Source: Caldilineaceae bacterium
GTDB lineage: Bacteria; Chloroflexota; Anaerolineae; Caldilineales; Caldilineaceae
Length of the DNA stretch: 64,000 nucleotides
Assembly: GCA_019637685.1 (NCBI GenBank)
Contig: JAHBVF010000024.1
Location: 1 to 64,000, forward strand
Direction: 5' to 3'
Both the position numbers and the translations under genes were made by a program. This document shows positions 1-7,076 of the stretch, in pieces. The notes beneath the pieces were generated by a model. That model was not told the origin of the DNA and searched no databases. It saw only the letters and a list, made by a program, of their open reading frames with translations. Positions within the stretch are counted from its first letter, which is position 1, and every line of letters starts with the position of its first letter.

Positions 1-257
1 TCGCCCAACTGGGCCGCGGCCAGCCCCAGTGATCCCCAGAGCAGGTGATAGTGGGTATCGATGAAACCGGGCAGTAGTGTGCGGCCAGCCGCGTCCACAA
101 CTTCGGTGTGGGGCGCGGCAAAGGCGCGGGCGTCGGCCCCACTGCCCACAAAAATAATGCGATTGCCCTGTACGGCCACTGCTTCGGCCCAGGGGTTAGA
201 CGGGTCCGCGGTGAAGACCCGCGCGTTGCTGATCAACAAATCGGCTGATGCTGCCAT
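1..257 (-). CDS. Amidohydrolase (YtcJ-like), N-terminal part, cut by window edge
   Basis: About 85 residues are visible, starting with an ATG at 257 and reading off the left edge. The protein opens MAASADLLISNARVFT, a typical start for the small beta domain of amidohydrolases, continues with an AVAVQGNRIIFVG strand, and reaches LLPGFIDTHYHL, the metal-binding HxH motif at the first barrel strand of the amidohydrolase superfamily. The spacing and the PGFIDTH wording fit the amidohydrolase 3/YtcJ group, whose members are usually around 550 residues and hydrolyse amide or related bonds in the cytoplasm; the substrate cannot be told. About 300 bases with no clear gene separate it from the ABC ATPase gene on the same strand. 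The family call is firm, the subgroup less so because the rest is missing. Confidence 0.8.
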   Translation of the reverse strand, partial: MAASADLLISNARVFTADPSNPWAEAVAVQGNRIIFVGSGADARAFAAPHTEVVDAAGRTLLPGFIDTHYHLLWGSLGLAAAQLG

Positions 258-554
258 TTGGTTTTCCTTCTGTGTCGTGTGGAGAATCTGTCGATTCCCG
301 GCCAAAGGACAAGAAATTACCGCGCAGCCGTGGAAAATCCAGAAACGGCTCTGTTTTCCCCGCGGCTACGCGGTGCGTAGGACGCATTATAAAATTCGTG
401 TGCCTGACAATCCACAGGGCTGACGCCCAGTATAGCACGCTGGCTACACAGAACGAAGAATGGCCGGGTTAAAAACGAAGGAAAACGCCAGCACAGGGGC
501 TATTGATAGTGAAATGGTTTTGTTTGAAGCGGGGAGGATTCTTAACCGAAAGAG

Positions 555-1310
555 CTATTCGCCAAAGTAGACTTCTTTCACCTGCACATTCGCCGCGATC
601 TCGGCAGGCGTCCCCTGGGCCAGAAGCTCGCCCAGGTGCATCACAAAGAGGTGATCGACAAAATCGAAGAGGATTTCCAGGCGATGCTCCACAATCAGAA
701 AAGTCAGCCCTTCGTTACGCAGGGCCGCGATCTGCTCGAAAATTTCATAGGCCAGGTTGGGCGCAACCCCCGCGGTGGGTTCGTCCAGCAGCATCAGCTT
801 GGGTTCACCAGCCAGACTGCGCCCCAATTCCAGCAGTTTCATCTGGCCGCCGGAGAGGTCCGAGGCCCGGGCGGCGTAGTGATTGCGCAGGCGCAGGCGC
901 TGCAAGATTCCACCGGCGCGGCCGGCCAGCGACGCTTCCTGCGCCTGCCAGAGCCGGTGAAAAGGCGCGATCCGCGCCCGTTCGCCCCGTTGATTGCGGG
1001 CAGGTAGAAGTGTGTTGTCCAGAACTGACATACGCTGGAAGAGGGCGGGGTCCTGGTGGCTGCGGGCGATGCCGTGGCGAAAGATTGCATCCGGCGGCGC
1101 GGCGGTGATGTCGTGGCCGTCAAAGTTGATGCGTCCACTGTCCGGCGTGATTGTGCCCGCGATGCAGTTGAGAAGGGTGGATTTGCCACTGCCGTTGGGG
1201 CCGATCAGCCCGACGATCTGCCCCGGTTTGACCTGAAAGGCGACATCCCGCACGGCTTGCAGGCGGCCAAAGGCTTTGGAAAGACGGCTAACGAGAAGCA
1301 TCGGCTTCAT
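555..1310 (-). CDS. ABC transporter ATP-binding protein, LivG-like (branched-chain amino acid type)
   Basis: The 251-residue product has the full set of ABC ATPase motifs: Walker A GPNGSGKST near residue 38, signature LSGGQMKLLELGRSL in the middle, Walker B LMLLDEP, and the switch histidine in FLIVEHRLE. The motifs, the length and the MSVLDNTLL stretch fit LivG, the ATPase of high-affinity branched-chain amino acid or amide/urea importers, working on the inner face of the membrane. No permease or binding protein is visible in the window, so the rest of the transporter is probably further left or elsewhere. I chose the ATG at 1310, which overlaps the end of the PIN-domain toxin gene by 23 bases; an ATG at 1301 is also possible. 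The overlap suggests co-transcription with the toxin pair, which is odd for a transporter gene. Confidence 0.85.
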   Translation of the reverse strand: MKPMLLVSRLSKAFGRLQAVRDVAFQVKPGQIVGLIGPNGSGKSTLLNCIAGTITPDSGRINFDGHDITAAPPDAIFRHGIARSHQDPALFQRMSVLDNTLLPARNQRGERARIAPFHRLWQAQEASLAGRAGGILQRLRLRNHYAARASDLSGGQMKLLELGRSLAGEPKLMLLDEPTAGVAPNLAYEIFEQIAALRNEGLTFLIVEHRLEILFDFVDHLFVMHLGELLAQGTPAEIAANVQVKEVYFGE

Positions 1311-1755
1311 CCATTGGCACAAAATCCCCGATCCAGCGCACGAAGGGCAGTTCCAATCCCACAGTCTGCACCAGCCGCCGATTGGCGGTCCACAGATCAC
1401 AGCCGTGTAGTTCGGCCAGGGCCACATAGGCCATTTCATAGGGGCGGGACTGTTGGAAACGCAGGGCCATTTGGCGGGCCAGGGGGAAAATGCGGGGGTG
1501 GCTGGAAAGATGGACCTGAATGGCCTGAAAGTGATGGAAGGCTGCCTCTTCGGCAGAGGGGCTGATCTGGCCCAAGGCACGCAGGCGATGGAGGGTAGAT
1601 GCGACCTCAAAGGCAAACAGGGCAGGTGCGACGAGCGCGCTTCCCTGCTGCCGACACTCGTCCAGAAGCGTATCGGCCTGCTCGCTGAGGGGGAAGGGAA
1701 GCAACGCCAAAATCAGCAGGTTGGCGTCAATACAGACTAACGAGGAGTTCTTCAT
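1288..1755 (-). CDS. PIN-domain toxin, VapC-like
   Basis: The product of 155 residues begins MKNSSLVCIDANLLILALL, the acidic first strand of PIN ribonuclease domains, and has later conserved acidic positions: a Glu in FAFEVASTL, and the Asp of LHGCDLWTANRRL, the third acidic site of the metal-dependent active centre. PIN toxins cleave RNA, often initiator tRNA or rRNA, when released from their antitoxin. The start at 1755 lies inside the end of the upstream small gene (overlap 29 bases), as is usual for antitoxin-toxin pairs. Length is a little above the usual 130 to 145 residues. The target RNA cannot be inferred. Confidence 0.8.
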   Translation of the reverse strand: MKNSSLVCIDANLLILALLPFPLSEQADTLLDECRQQGSALVAPALFAFEVASTLHRLRALGQISPSAEEAAFHHFQAIQVHLSSHPRIFPLARQMALRFQQSRPYEMAYVALAELHGCDLWTANRRLVQTVGLELPFVRWIGDFVPMDEADASR

Positions 1756-2038
1756 CACGCTCGGCACGCACCAATTCCAGAATTTCCAGAGACAAATGGG
1801 AACCGCCTGTATAAGAAAGGGTTTTCTGGCGAGACCGGCGCATCTGGGCCAGCAGTTCGTCATCCAATGGGCGTGGCAAAGGCGTGGGGTCGGAACCGTT
1901 GAAGGAAAGAGAATCTTCTAGCAATTGGTGTTGCAGCACAGACAGACAATAGCTGGGCACATCCTGAAAATGGCGGGATGCACTCTCTTCCAACCGAAGT
2001 CGAGTCGGCTCGTCCACAATGAGTTGTATCGTTGGCAT
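1727..2038 (-). CDS. Antitoxin partner of the PIN toxin (VapB-like)
   Basis: This 103-residue acidic protein starts MPTIQLIVDEPTRLRLEE, resembling a short beta strand followed by a helix as in ribbon-helix-helix-type antitoxins, and ends in a charged toxin-neutralising-looking tail (LVRAERDEELLVSLY). It sits directly upstream of and overlaps the PIN toxin gene. A Shine-Dalgarno GGAGGT lies just upstream of the ATG. I do not recognise the DNA-binding fold with certainty, so the call rests mainly on gene order, size and overlap. Antitoxins of this kind usually repress their own promoter together with the toxin; the promoter at 2059-2088 is the likely target. Confidence 0.7.
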   Translation of the reverse strand: MPTIQLIVDEPTRLRLEESASRHFQDVPSYCLSVLQHQLLEDSLSFNGSDPTPLPRPLDDELLAQMRRSRQKTLSYTGGSHLSLEILELVRAERDEELLVSLY

Positions 2039-2058
2039 GGGTCATACCTCCTGCGGGC

Positions 2059-2088
2059 AGTGTACTACCGAAGCCGAGTTTCTGTCAA
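2059..2088 (-). promoter_or_regulatory. Sigma-70-type promoter of the toxin-antitoxin operon
   Basis: On the minus strand TTGACA (2083-2088) is followed after 18 bases by TACACT (2059-2064), placing transcription start near 2052 and giving a short leader with a strong GGAGGT ribosome site before the antitoxin ATG at 2038. Confidence 0.5.
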
Positions 2089-2115
2089 CGGGGGATTTTG
2101 TACCAAGCCCAAGAA

Positions 2116-2141
2116 CTGTCAGGCTTTCTGAAGCCTGACAG
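2116..2141. terminator. Hairpin downstream of the helicase gene
   Basis: An 11-bp perfect inverted repeat (CTGTCAGGCTT and its complement) with a 4-base loop lies 12 bases past the helicase stop codon and before the toxin-antitoxin promoter. There is no T-run on either side, so it may be a factor-assisted terminator or an RNA-stabilising end. Confidence 0.45.
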
Positions 2142-2153
2142 GCCTCGAACAAT

Positions 2154-3641
2154 CTATCGCCTTCGTGTCCGCCGACGCCGGCCATCACCACCGCTGCTAT
2201 TCCCCCGGCTGCCTTCGCTACTGCCCCGGTTTGACGATCGGCGGGGGGCGGATTTTCTCGCCGGGGCTGTCTCTTCCGGGTCCACCAGCGGTTTGTGCAG
2301 CATCTGCTGATAGGTGTCGTCCAGGAGCATTGTGATCAGCGCGGATTCCTCGGCGTTCTCGGCCAGTTGCCGGGCCAGAGGCGCAAAGCGACGGCTGCGC
2401 TCGGCCTGCAATTTGTCCCGCTCCCGCAGACGGGCCTCCAGCAGAGAAGTGAGCCGCTCGGCCACCACTTCCGCCACTTCTTCTTCCGTGGGCAATGTGC
2501 GCTCTTCGATGGGAATGCTGTAGCGTTTGCTGATGCGCTCCACCTGGGAGCGTTCCAGCACATTGGCCAGGGTGATGGCCGTGCCCGACGCGCCAGCCCG
2601 TCCTGTGCGCCCGGCCCGGTGGATGTAGCTCTCCGGGTCTTCCGGCGGCTCGTATTGGAAGACGTGGGAGAGATCGGGGATGTCCAGCCCTCTGGCGGCC
2701 ACATCCGTCGCCACCAAAAAGCGCAGGCTGCCCTCCCGCACACGGCCCAGCACCCGCTCCCGATCCCGCTGGTTCAAATCCGCGCTCAGTTCGTCCGCGT
2801 CGTAGCCAAAGCGTTGCAGCACAATCGTCACATAATTTACGTGGGCTTTGGTGTTGCAGAAGATAATGGCCGAGGCCGGGTTCTCCACTTCGATCAGCCG
2901 CACCAGGGAACGGTCCCGCCCCACGCCGGGGACGATATAATAGCTGTGCTCGGTGTCGGTGACGTGGACGTGATCCTGGCTCAGGCTCAGGAACTCCGGG
3001 TTCTGCATAAATTCCTGGGCCGTGCGCATGACGTAGGCCGGGAAGGTGGCGGAGAACATCACCGTATGCAGGTTGCGGCTGGGCAGATAGCGCTGGACCT
3101 GGCGCATGTCCTGGTAGAAGCCCATGGAAAGCATGCGGTCGGCTTCGTCAAAGACGAGCATCTCCAGCTTGTCCAGGGTGAAAGTGCGGCGCAGCAGATG
3201 GTCCAGCACCCGGCCCGGCGTGCCCACCACTACCTGCGCGCCCCCTTCCAGGGCTTCGGTCTGCGCGCCATAGCCCACGCCGCCATAGACCGCGACTGTG
3301 CGCAGCCCTGTGCCCGCGAAGAGCATTTCGGCTTCGTTGGCGACCTGTCGGGCCAGTTCCCGGGTGGGGGCCAGAATCAGTGTCTGGCATTCCTTCTGCC
3401 GGGGGTTGAGCCTTTCCAGCATGGGCAGCAGAAACGCGCCGGTCTTGCCGCTGCCTGTGCGGGCCTGGACCATCACATTCTTTTTTGCCAGCAGATGGGG
3501 GATGGCCCGTTCCTGCACGGGCATCAGCTTTGTCCACCCGGCCCGGCTTACGGCTTCGGCCAGCGTAGTAGGGAGGGTTTCAAGGGTTACATCGGATAGA
3601 GCGTCGGGGGTTCCTTCGGTTGTAGGGGAATCGGTTTGCAA
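2154..3641 (-). CDS. DEAD-box ATP-dependent RNA helicase
   Basis: All helicase motifs are readable in order: Q motif region ending LMPVQERAIPHL, motif I ARTGSGKTGAF, Ia PTRELARQ, Ib GTPGRVLD, motif II VFDEADRML, motif III FSATFP, motif IV IIFCNTK, motif V ARGLDIPD and motif VI HRAGRTGRAG. After the two RecA-like domains there is a charged region and a tail very rich in Arg, Ser and Gly, typical of CsdA/RhlE-like enzymes that unwind RNA in ribosome assembly or mRNA decay. The open frame extends into arfB without an ATG in the right place, so I chose the TTG at 3641, which has GAGAG 6 to 10 bases upstream and yields 495 residues including a complete Q motif. The first internal ATGs would remove part of it. 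It follows arfB on the same strand after about 110 bases that contain a strong hairpin. Confidence 0.88.
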   Translation of the reverse strand: MQTDSPTTEGTPDALSDVTLETLPTTLAEAVSRAGWTKLMPVQERAIPHLLAKKNVMVQARTGSGKTGAFLLPMLERLNPRQKECQTLILAPTRELARQVANEAEMLFAGTGLRTVAVYGGVGYGAQTEALEGGAQVVVGTPGRVLDHLLRRTFTLDKLEMLVFDEADRMLSMGFYQDMRQVQRYLPSRNLHTVMFSATFPAYVMRTAQEFMQNPEFLSLSQDHVHVTDTEHSYYIVPGVGRDRSLVRLIEVENPASAIIFCNTKAHVNYVTIVLQRFGYDADELSADLNQRDRERVLGRVREGSLRFLVATDVAARGLDIPDLSHVFQYEPPEDPESYIHRAGRTGRAGASGTAITLANVLERSQVERISKRYSIPIEERTLPTEEEVAEVVAERLTSLLEARLRERDKLQAERSRRFAPLARQLAENAEESALITMLLDDTYQQMLHKPLVDPEETAPARKSAPRRSSNRGSSEGSRGNSSGGDGRRRRTRRR

Positions 3642-3662
3642 AAGTGTCTCTCGTTTCTTGTC

Positions 3663-3696
3663 AGAAGTTCGACTTTTTCCGAAAAGTCGAACTTCT
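3663..3696. promoter_or_regulatory. Strong 15-bp hairpin between arfB and the helicase gene
   Basis: A perfect 15-bp inverted repeat with a TCCG loop (CGGA in the minus-strand RNA) occupies most of the gap between the two minus-strand genes, ending about 20 bases before the helicase TTG start. No T-run follows, so it may be an attenuator, an RNA-processing site or a copy of a dispersed palindromic repeat rather than a plain terminator. Confidence 0.5.
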
Positions 3697-3750
3697 ATAT
3701 GGACCAAATCTATCACTATTGTACCACCCGCCTGCGCCCACAACCGAACT

Positions 3751-4176
3751 TCACCCGCCGTCCCATCCGCTTGTGCGGCGGCGGGACGCTTTGATGGCGC
3801 TCCGCTGCTTCTTTTGCTCCAGTCGTCGCCGCTTGGAGCCGAGGGTGGGGCGGGTGGCTTTGCGTTTGCGCGGGGGGACGGCCACACTGCGCACCAGTTG
3901 GGACAGACGGGCCAGGGCGGCCTGCCGGTTGCGCTCCTGGCTGCGCTCTTCCTGGGCACGCAGCACCACCACCCCGTCGCCGGTGATGCGCTGATCCGAG
4001 AGGGCCAGCAACCGCGCCTTCACATCCTCCGGCAGGGAAGAGGCAGCGATGTCGAAGCGCAGTTGGACGGCGGTGGATGTTTTGTTGACATTCTGCCCGC
4101 CCGCGCCGGAGGAACGCACCGCGTCCAGTTGGATTTCGGCCAGGGGAATGGAGATTCGTTGGGTTACAAATAGCAT
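3751..4176 (-). CDS. arfB: Alternative ribosome-rescue factor ArfB (peptidyl-tRNA hydrolase domain)
   Basis: The 141-residue product contains the catalytic signature SSGAGGQNVNKT with the GGQ motif that hydrolyses peptidyl-tRNA, followed by the small mixed domain, and ends in a long Lys/Arg-rich tail (RKRKATRPTLGSKRRR region) that in ArfB/YaeJ enters the empty mRNA channel of stalled ribosomes. Size matches E. coli ArfB (140). It lacks the extra domains of release factors 1 and 2, so it is not prfA or prfB. The ATG at 4176 starts at MLFVTQRISIP; a GTG at 4203 would add nine residues. It precedes the helicase gene on the same strand, so both could be co-transcribed as RNA/ribosome maintenance genes. 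Confidence 0.9.
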   Translation of the reverse strand: MLFVTQRISIPLAEIQLDAVRSSGAGGQNVNKTSTAVQLRFDIAASSLPEDVKARLLALSDQRITGDGVVVLRAQEERSQERNRQAALARLSQLVRSVAVPPRKRKATRPTLGSKRRRLEQKKQRSAIKASRRRTSGWDGG

Positions 4177-4240
4177 TGGACTGCACTCGATTGGGTCAAC
4201 CACAAAGGCGCAAAGTCACGAAGAAAAGCAGTAAAGCAAA

Positions 4241-4666
4241 TCAGTCATCGGCTTTTCTGGCCTCGATTTCGTGGATCAGATAGGGAAGGTTGGGCGCAGT
4301 AAAGGAGAGACCCGGCGCGGGAATACGATTGTGTTTGATGTCCGGCGGAATGTGTTTGTGATGCGGATCCGTGCTTGCCAGAGAAGGAATGTGCGGATGG
4401 GGCTGGGAGTCGTACCAGTAGAGTTGGCTGTCGCTCTGAAAAACGTCATAACTGTAGGCGTCGATCAAAAGTACTCCGTCATCCCAGGTGAGCAGTTCAT
4501 AGACTCTCAGCCGTATATTCACGAGAAAGTCCACCTCCCCGCGCAATTCAGCCATACCCCGACCCAGACGAACGATTGTCAGCGTAGAGCGACGAATAAC
4601 AGGAAAATCCTCGGCCAGGGAATAGATGAATTGCTCGTACTCACGCAGGGATTGGAAGGGATTCAT
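4241..4666 (-). CDS. TumE/DUF6516-family putative toxin
   Basis: This 141-residue protein carries blocks I associate with the DUF6516 (TumE) family: LREYEQFIYSL, a beta-rich middle, LYWYDSQPHPHIPSLAST, then HHKHIPPDIKHNR and APGLSF. In databases this family is labelled as the toxin of a toxin-antitoxin pair, though its activity is poorly defined. It overlaps the preceding small gene by 26 bases on the same strand, supporting a two-gene unit. I chose the ATG giving MNPFQSL; a start six codons earlier is possible. The His-rich strip could be a metal-binding or nuclease site, which is inference only. Confidence 0.7.
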   Translation of the reverse strand: MNPFQSLREYEQFIYSLAEDFPVIRRSTLTIVRLGRGMAELRGEVDFLVNIRLRVYELLTWDDGVLLIDAYSYDVFQSDSQLYWYDSQPHPHIPSLASTDPHHKHIPPDIKHNRIPAPGLSFTAPNLPYLIHEIEARKADD

Positions 4667-4937
4667 GGCGGGCTGTCTTCTCAATCACGAGAGAAAGTGA
4701 CTGGTTTTCGGAACGCAAAGAATCCACTGCCAGGCGGAACTGTTCCCGGCGACGCAACCACACTTTGTATGCACCAGCCCAGGCCGTCCAGTCCTGCACC
4801 CAATCTGTATTCGTCGGTTCTTCTCCCTGTGTGTAGGCTTCGTAAAAAATACTGGACAGCATACTGAACTTTCGTTCGTAGGAATGCAGATTCCCTTCCA
4901 GCACGTGAATATCAAATAGAAGATCGTCCAGAGTCAT
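4641..4937 (-). CDS. Small helical protein, probable antitoxin/partner of the TumE-like protein
   Basis: A 98-residue protein of mainly helical composition (MTLDDLLFDIHVLEGNLHS, then an acidic TNTDWVQDW segment and a charged helix). I do not recognise a family. A clear Shine-Dalgarno GAGGA lies four to eight bases before the ATG at 4937, and the gene overlaps the TumE-like gene downstream, as expected for a first gene in a toxin pair. Function is inferred only from that arrangement. Confidence 0.55.
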   Translation of the reverse strand: MTLDDLLFDIHVLEGNLHSYERKFSMLSSIFYEAYTQGEEPTNTDWVQDWTAWAGAYKVWLRRREQFRLAVDSLRSENQSLSLVIEKTARHESLPIPA

Positions 4938-5142
4938 TTTGTTCCTCGATCCGTAAAAGCGGGCCACACAATTCACAGATTTTTGTTCCAGAAATTCTAC
5001 AATCTGTGTTCTTATGCCGTGAGCACATTCTACACTTCCCAACAGTCAGCGTCAACAAAGGAACAGACTCCACCCAATTCTATCCTCTCCTATCCCCGCC
5101 CATCCGCGTCCATCCGTGGCCCACAAATCGCGTTCCTGCAGA

Positions 5143-5171
5143 TTGAACAGATGTGCGACTCGTGGTAGAAT
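5143..5171 (+). promoter_or_regulatory. uvrC promoter giving a leaderless mRNA
   Basis: TTGAAC (5143-5148), a 17-base spacer and TAGAAT (5166-5171) form a good sigma-70-type promoter. The uvrC ATG starts at 5178, exactly where transcription should begin, so the mRNA is predicted to have no leader; no Shine-Dalgarno sequence fits in the 6 bases between -10 and ATG. Confidence 0.65.
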
Positions 5172-5177
5172 CCCGCT

Positions 5178-7076
5178 ATGAAACACGAACTGCCCGAACG
5201 GGTCCAACAGAAACTTGACGAACTGCCCGAACAGCCCGGCTGCTATCAGATGCGGGACGAAAAGGGCGGCATTCTTTATGTGGGCAAGGCGCTGGTGCTG
5301 CGCCAGCGAGTGCGCAGCTATTTCCAGCCTTCGGCGGTCCACGTGCCCCGCATCCAGGAGATGGTGGGCAAAGTGCGGGACATCACCTGGTGGGTAACAC
5401 GCACGGAGATGGAAGCGCTGGTGCTGGAGAACGATCTGATCAAGCGCAACCAGCCCCGCTACAATGTGATGCTGAAGGACGACAAACAGTATCCGTACAT
5501 CAAAGTCAACTGGCAGAACGACTTTCCCAAAGTGGAACTGGTGCGCCAGATGATCGACGACGGCGCACGTTACTACGGCCCCTTCACCGGCGCACGCTCG
5601 GTCTACCAGACGCTGGAAGGGCTGCGCCGGGTCTTCCCCTATCTGGACTGCGACCGGAAAATCGACGGCCAGGACGAGCGGGCCTGTCTCTATTACGATA
5701 TGAAATTGTGCGGGGGGCCGTGCATCGGCGCGCAGAGCCGGGCCGAATACCGGGAGGGCATCCAGCAGTTTATGGACTTTATGGAGGGCGAGACCGACGA
5801 CGCGCTGACCCGGCTGGAAACCCAGATGCAGAACGCGGCCGAAATCTACAACTTTGAACTGGCCGCCATCTACCGGGACCGCATCAAAGCGGCCCAGCGC
5901 ATTGTGGCCCAGCAGCAGGTGGTGGGCGTCTCCCACGAGGACGAGGATGTGGTCTCGATTGCCCAGGACGTGAAGAGCGCGGATACCGTTGTGCAGGTGC
6001 TCTTTGTGCGCAAAGGGCGGCTGACCGGCAAGGAGAATTTTGTGCTGGAAGGAGCGTCGGTGGTGGAATCCAACGACGAAACCCTGGGCGCGCTCATCGG
6101 CACATTCATCCAGCGCTACTACGACGCGGCCGCGGTCATTCCGCCCCGCATTCTCGTGCAATTTCTGCCGGGCGAAGCCAAACTGCTGGAAGCCTGGCTG
6201 CGGGAGAAACGCGGGGGGCGCTTCGAGTTGCGCATGCCCCAGCGGGGCAAGAAGCGCAATCTGATCGACCTGGCCCAACGCAACGCGGCCGAGCACCTGC
6301 GGGTGCAGCAGGCTCAGTGGGCGGTGGACACCAATCGCCAGACCCAGGCCATCGCCGAACTACAGGAAAGCCTGCGTTTGGAACAGGCCCCTTCCCGCAT
6401 CGAATGTTTCGACATCAGCACGTTGTACGGAACCAATACCGTCGGTTCGATGGTTGTCTTTGCCAAAGGCGCGCCCCTGAAATCAGCTTACAAACGCTTC
6501 AAAATCCGGGGGAAGGGCGCCCAGGGCGAGCCGGACGATTTTGCCAGTATGCGCGAGATGCTGCGCCGCCGCTTTCGCCGGGCCGTGGAGGAGAAGGAAG
6601 AAGACCCCGGCGATAAAGCCCGCACCAGCGATGACCAGTGGCGCATTCTGCCCGATCTGGTGATTGTGGACGGGGGCAAAGGCCAGTTGGGCATTGCAGT
6701 GGAAGTGTTGGAAGAGTTCGATCTGCTGGACCGCGTGCCGATTGTGGGGCTGGCAAAACGGGAGGAGGAGGTCTTTCTGCCCCGGCAAACGAACCCCCTA
6801 TGGCTGAAGCGGGGCAGTCAGGCCCTCTATCTGGTCCAGCGCATCCGGGACGAAACCCACCGCTTTGCCATCACCTATCACCGCAATTTGCGGGGCAAAA
6901 GCCAGGTGCGCAGCGCGCTGGACGACGTGCCCGGCATCGGCCCCACCCGGCGCAAGGCCCTGCTCCAATTCTACAGCGGAGATGTGGAGCGCATCCGCAA
7001 CGCCAGTCTGGAAGAGTTGCAGGCAGTGCCAGGGATGAACAAACGGGCGGCCCAGGCCGTGAAGGAGCACCTGTAA
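5178..7076 (+). CDS. uvrC: UvrABC system protein C (excinuclease subunit)
   Basis: The 632-residue protein has the complete UvrC layout: an N-terminal GIY-YIG nuclease domain (QPGCYQMRD then ILYVGKALVLRQRV, residues about 15 to 95) for the 3' incision, the Cys-rich CLYYDMKLCGGPC segment, a UvrB-interacting UVR-like region around residues 205 to 240, the RNase H-like 5' endonuclease domain (IECFDISTLYGTNTVGSMVVF and later LVIVDGGKGQL with its catalytic Asp residues), and a C-terminal helix-hairpin-helix pair (VPGIGPTRRKALL and LQAVPGMNKRAAQAV). It cuts on both sides of DNA damage in nucleotide excision repair. Its stop codon directly abuts the ATG of the next gene (TAAATG), implying a two-gene operon, which is not a usual uvrC neighbourhood. 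Confidence 0.97.
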   Translation: MKHELPERVQQKLDELPEQPGCYQMRDEKGGILYVGKALVLRQRVRSYFQPSAVHVPRIQEMVGKVRDITWWVTRTEMEALVLENDLIKRNQPRYNVMLKDDKQYPYIKVNWQNDFPKVELVRQMIDDGARYYGPFTGARSVYQTLEGLRRVFPYLDCDRKIDGQDERACLYYDMKLCGGPCIGAQSRAEYREGIQQFMDFMEGETDDALTRLETQMQNAAEIYNFELAAIYRDRIKAAQRIVAQQQVVGVSHEDEDVVSIAQDVKSADTVVQVLFVRKGRLTGKENFVLEGASVVESNDETLGALIGTFIQRYYDAAAVIPPRILVQFLPGEAKLLEAWLREKRGGRFELRMPQRGKKRNLIDLAQRNAAEHLRVQQAQWAVDTNRQTQAIAELQESLRLEQAPSRIECFDISTLYGTNTVGSMVVFAKGAPLKSAYKRFKIRGKGAQGEPDDFASMREMLRRRFRRAVEEKEEDPGDKARTSDDQWRILPDLVIVDGGKGQLGIAVEVLEEFDLLDRVPIVGLAKREEEVFLPRQTNPLWLKRGSQALYLVQRIRDETHRFAITYHRNLRGKSQVRSALDDVPGIGPTRRKALLQFYSGDVERIRNASLEELQAVPGMNKRAAQAVKEHL

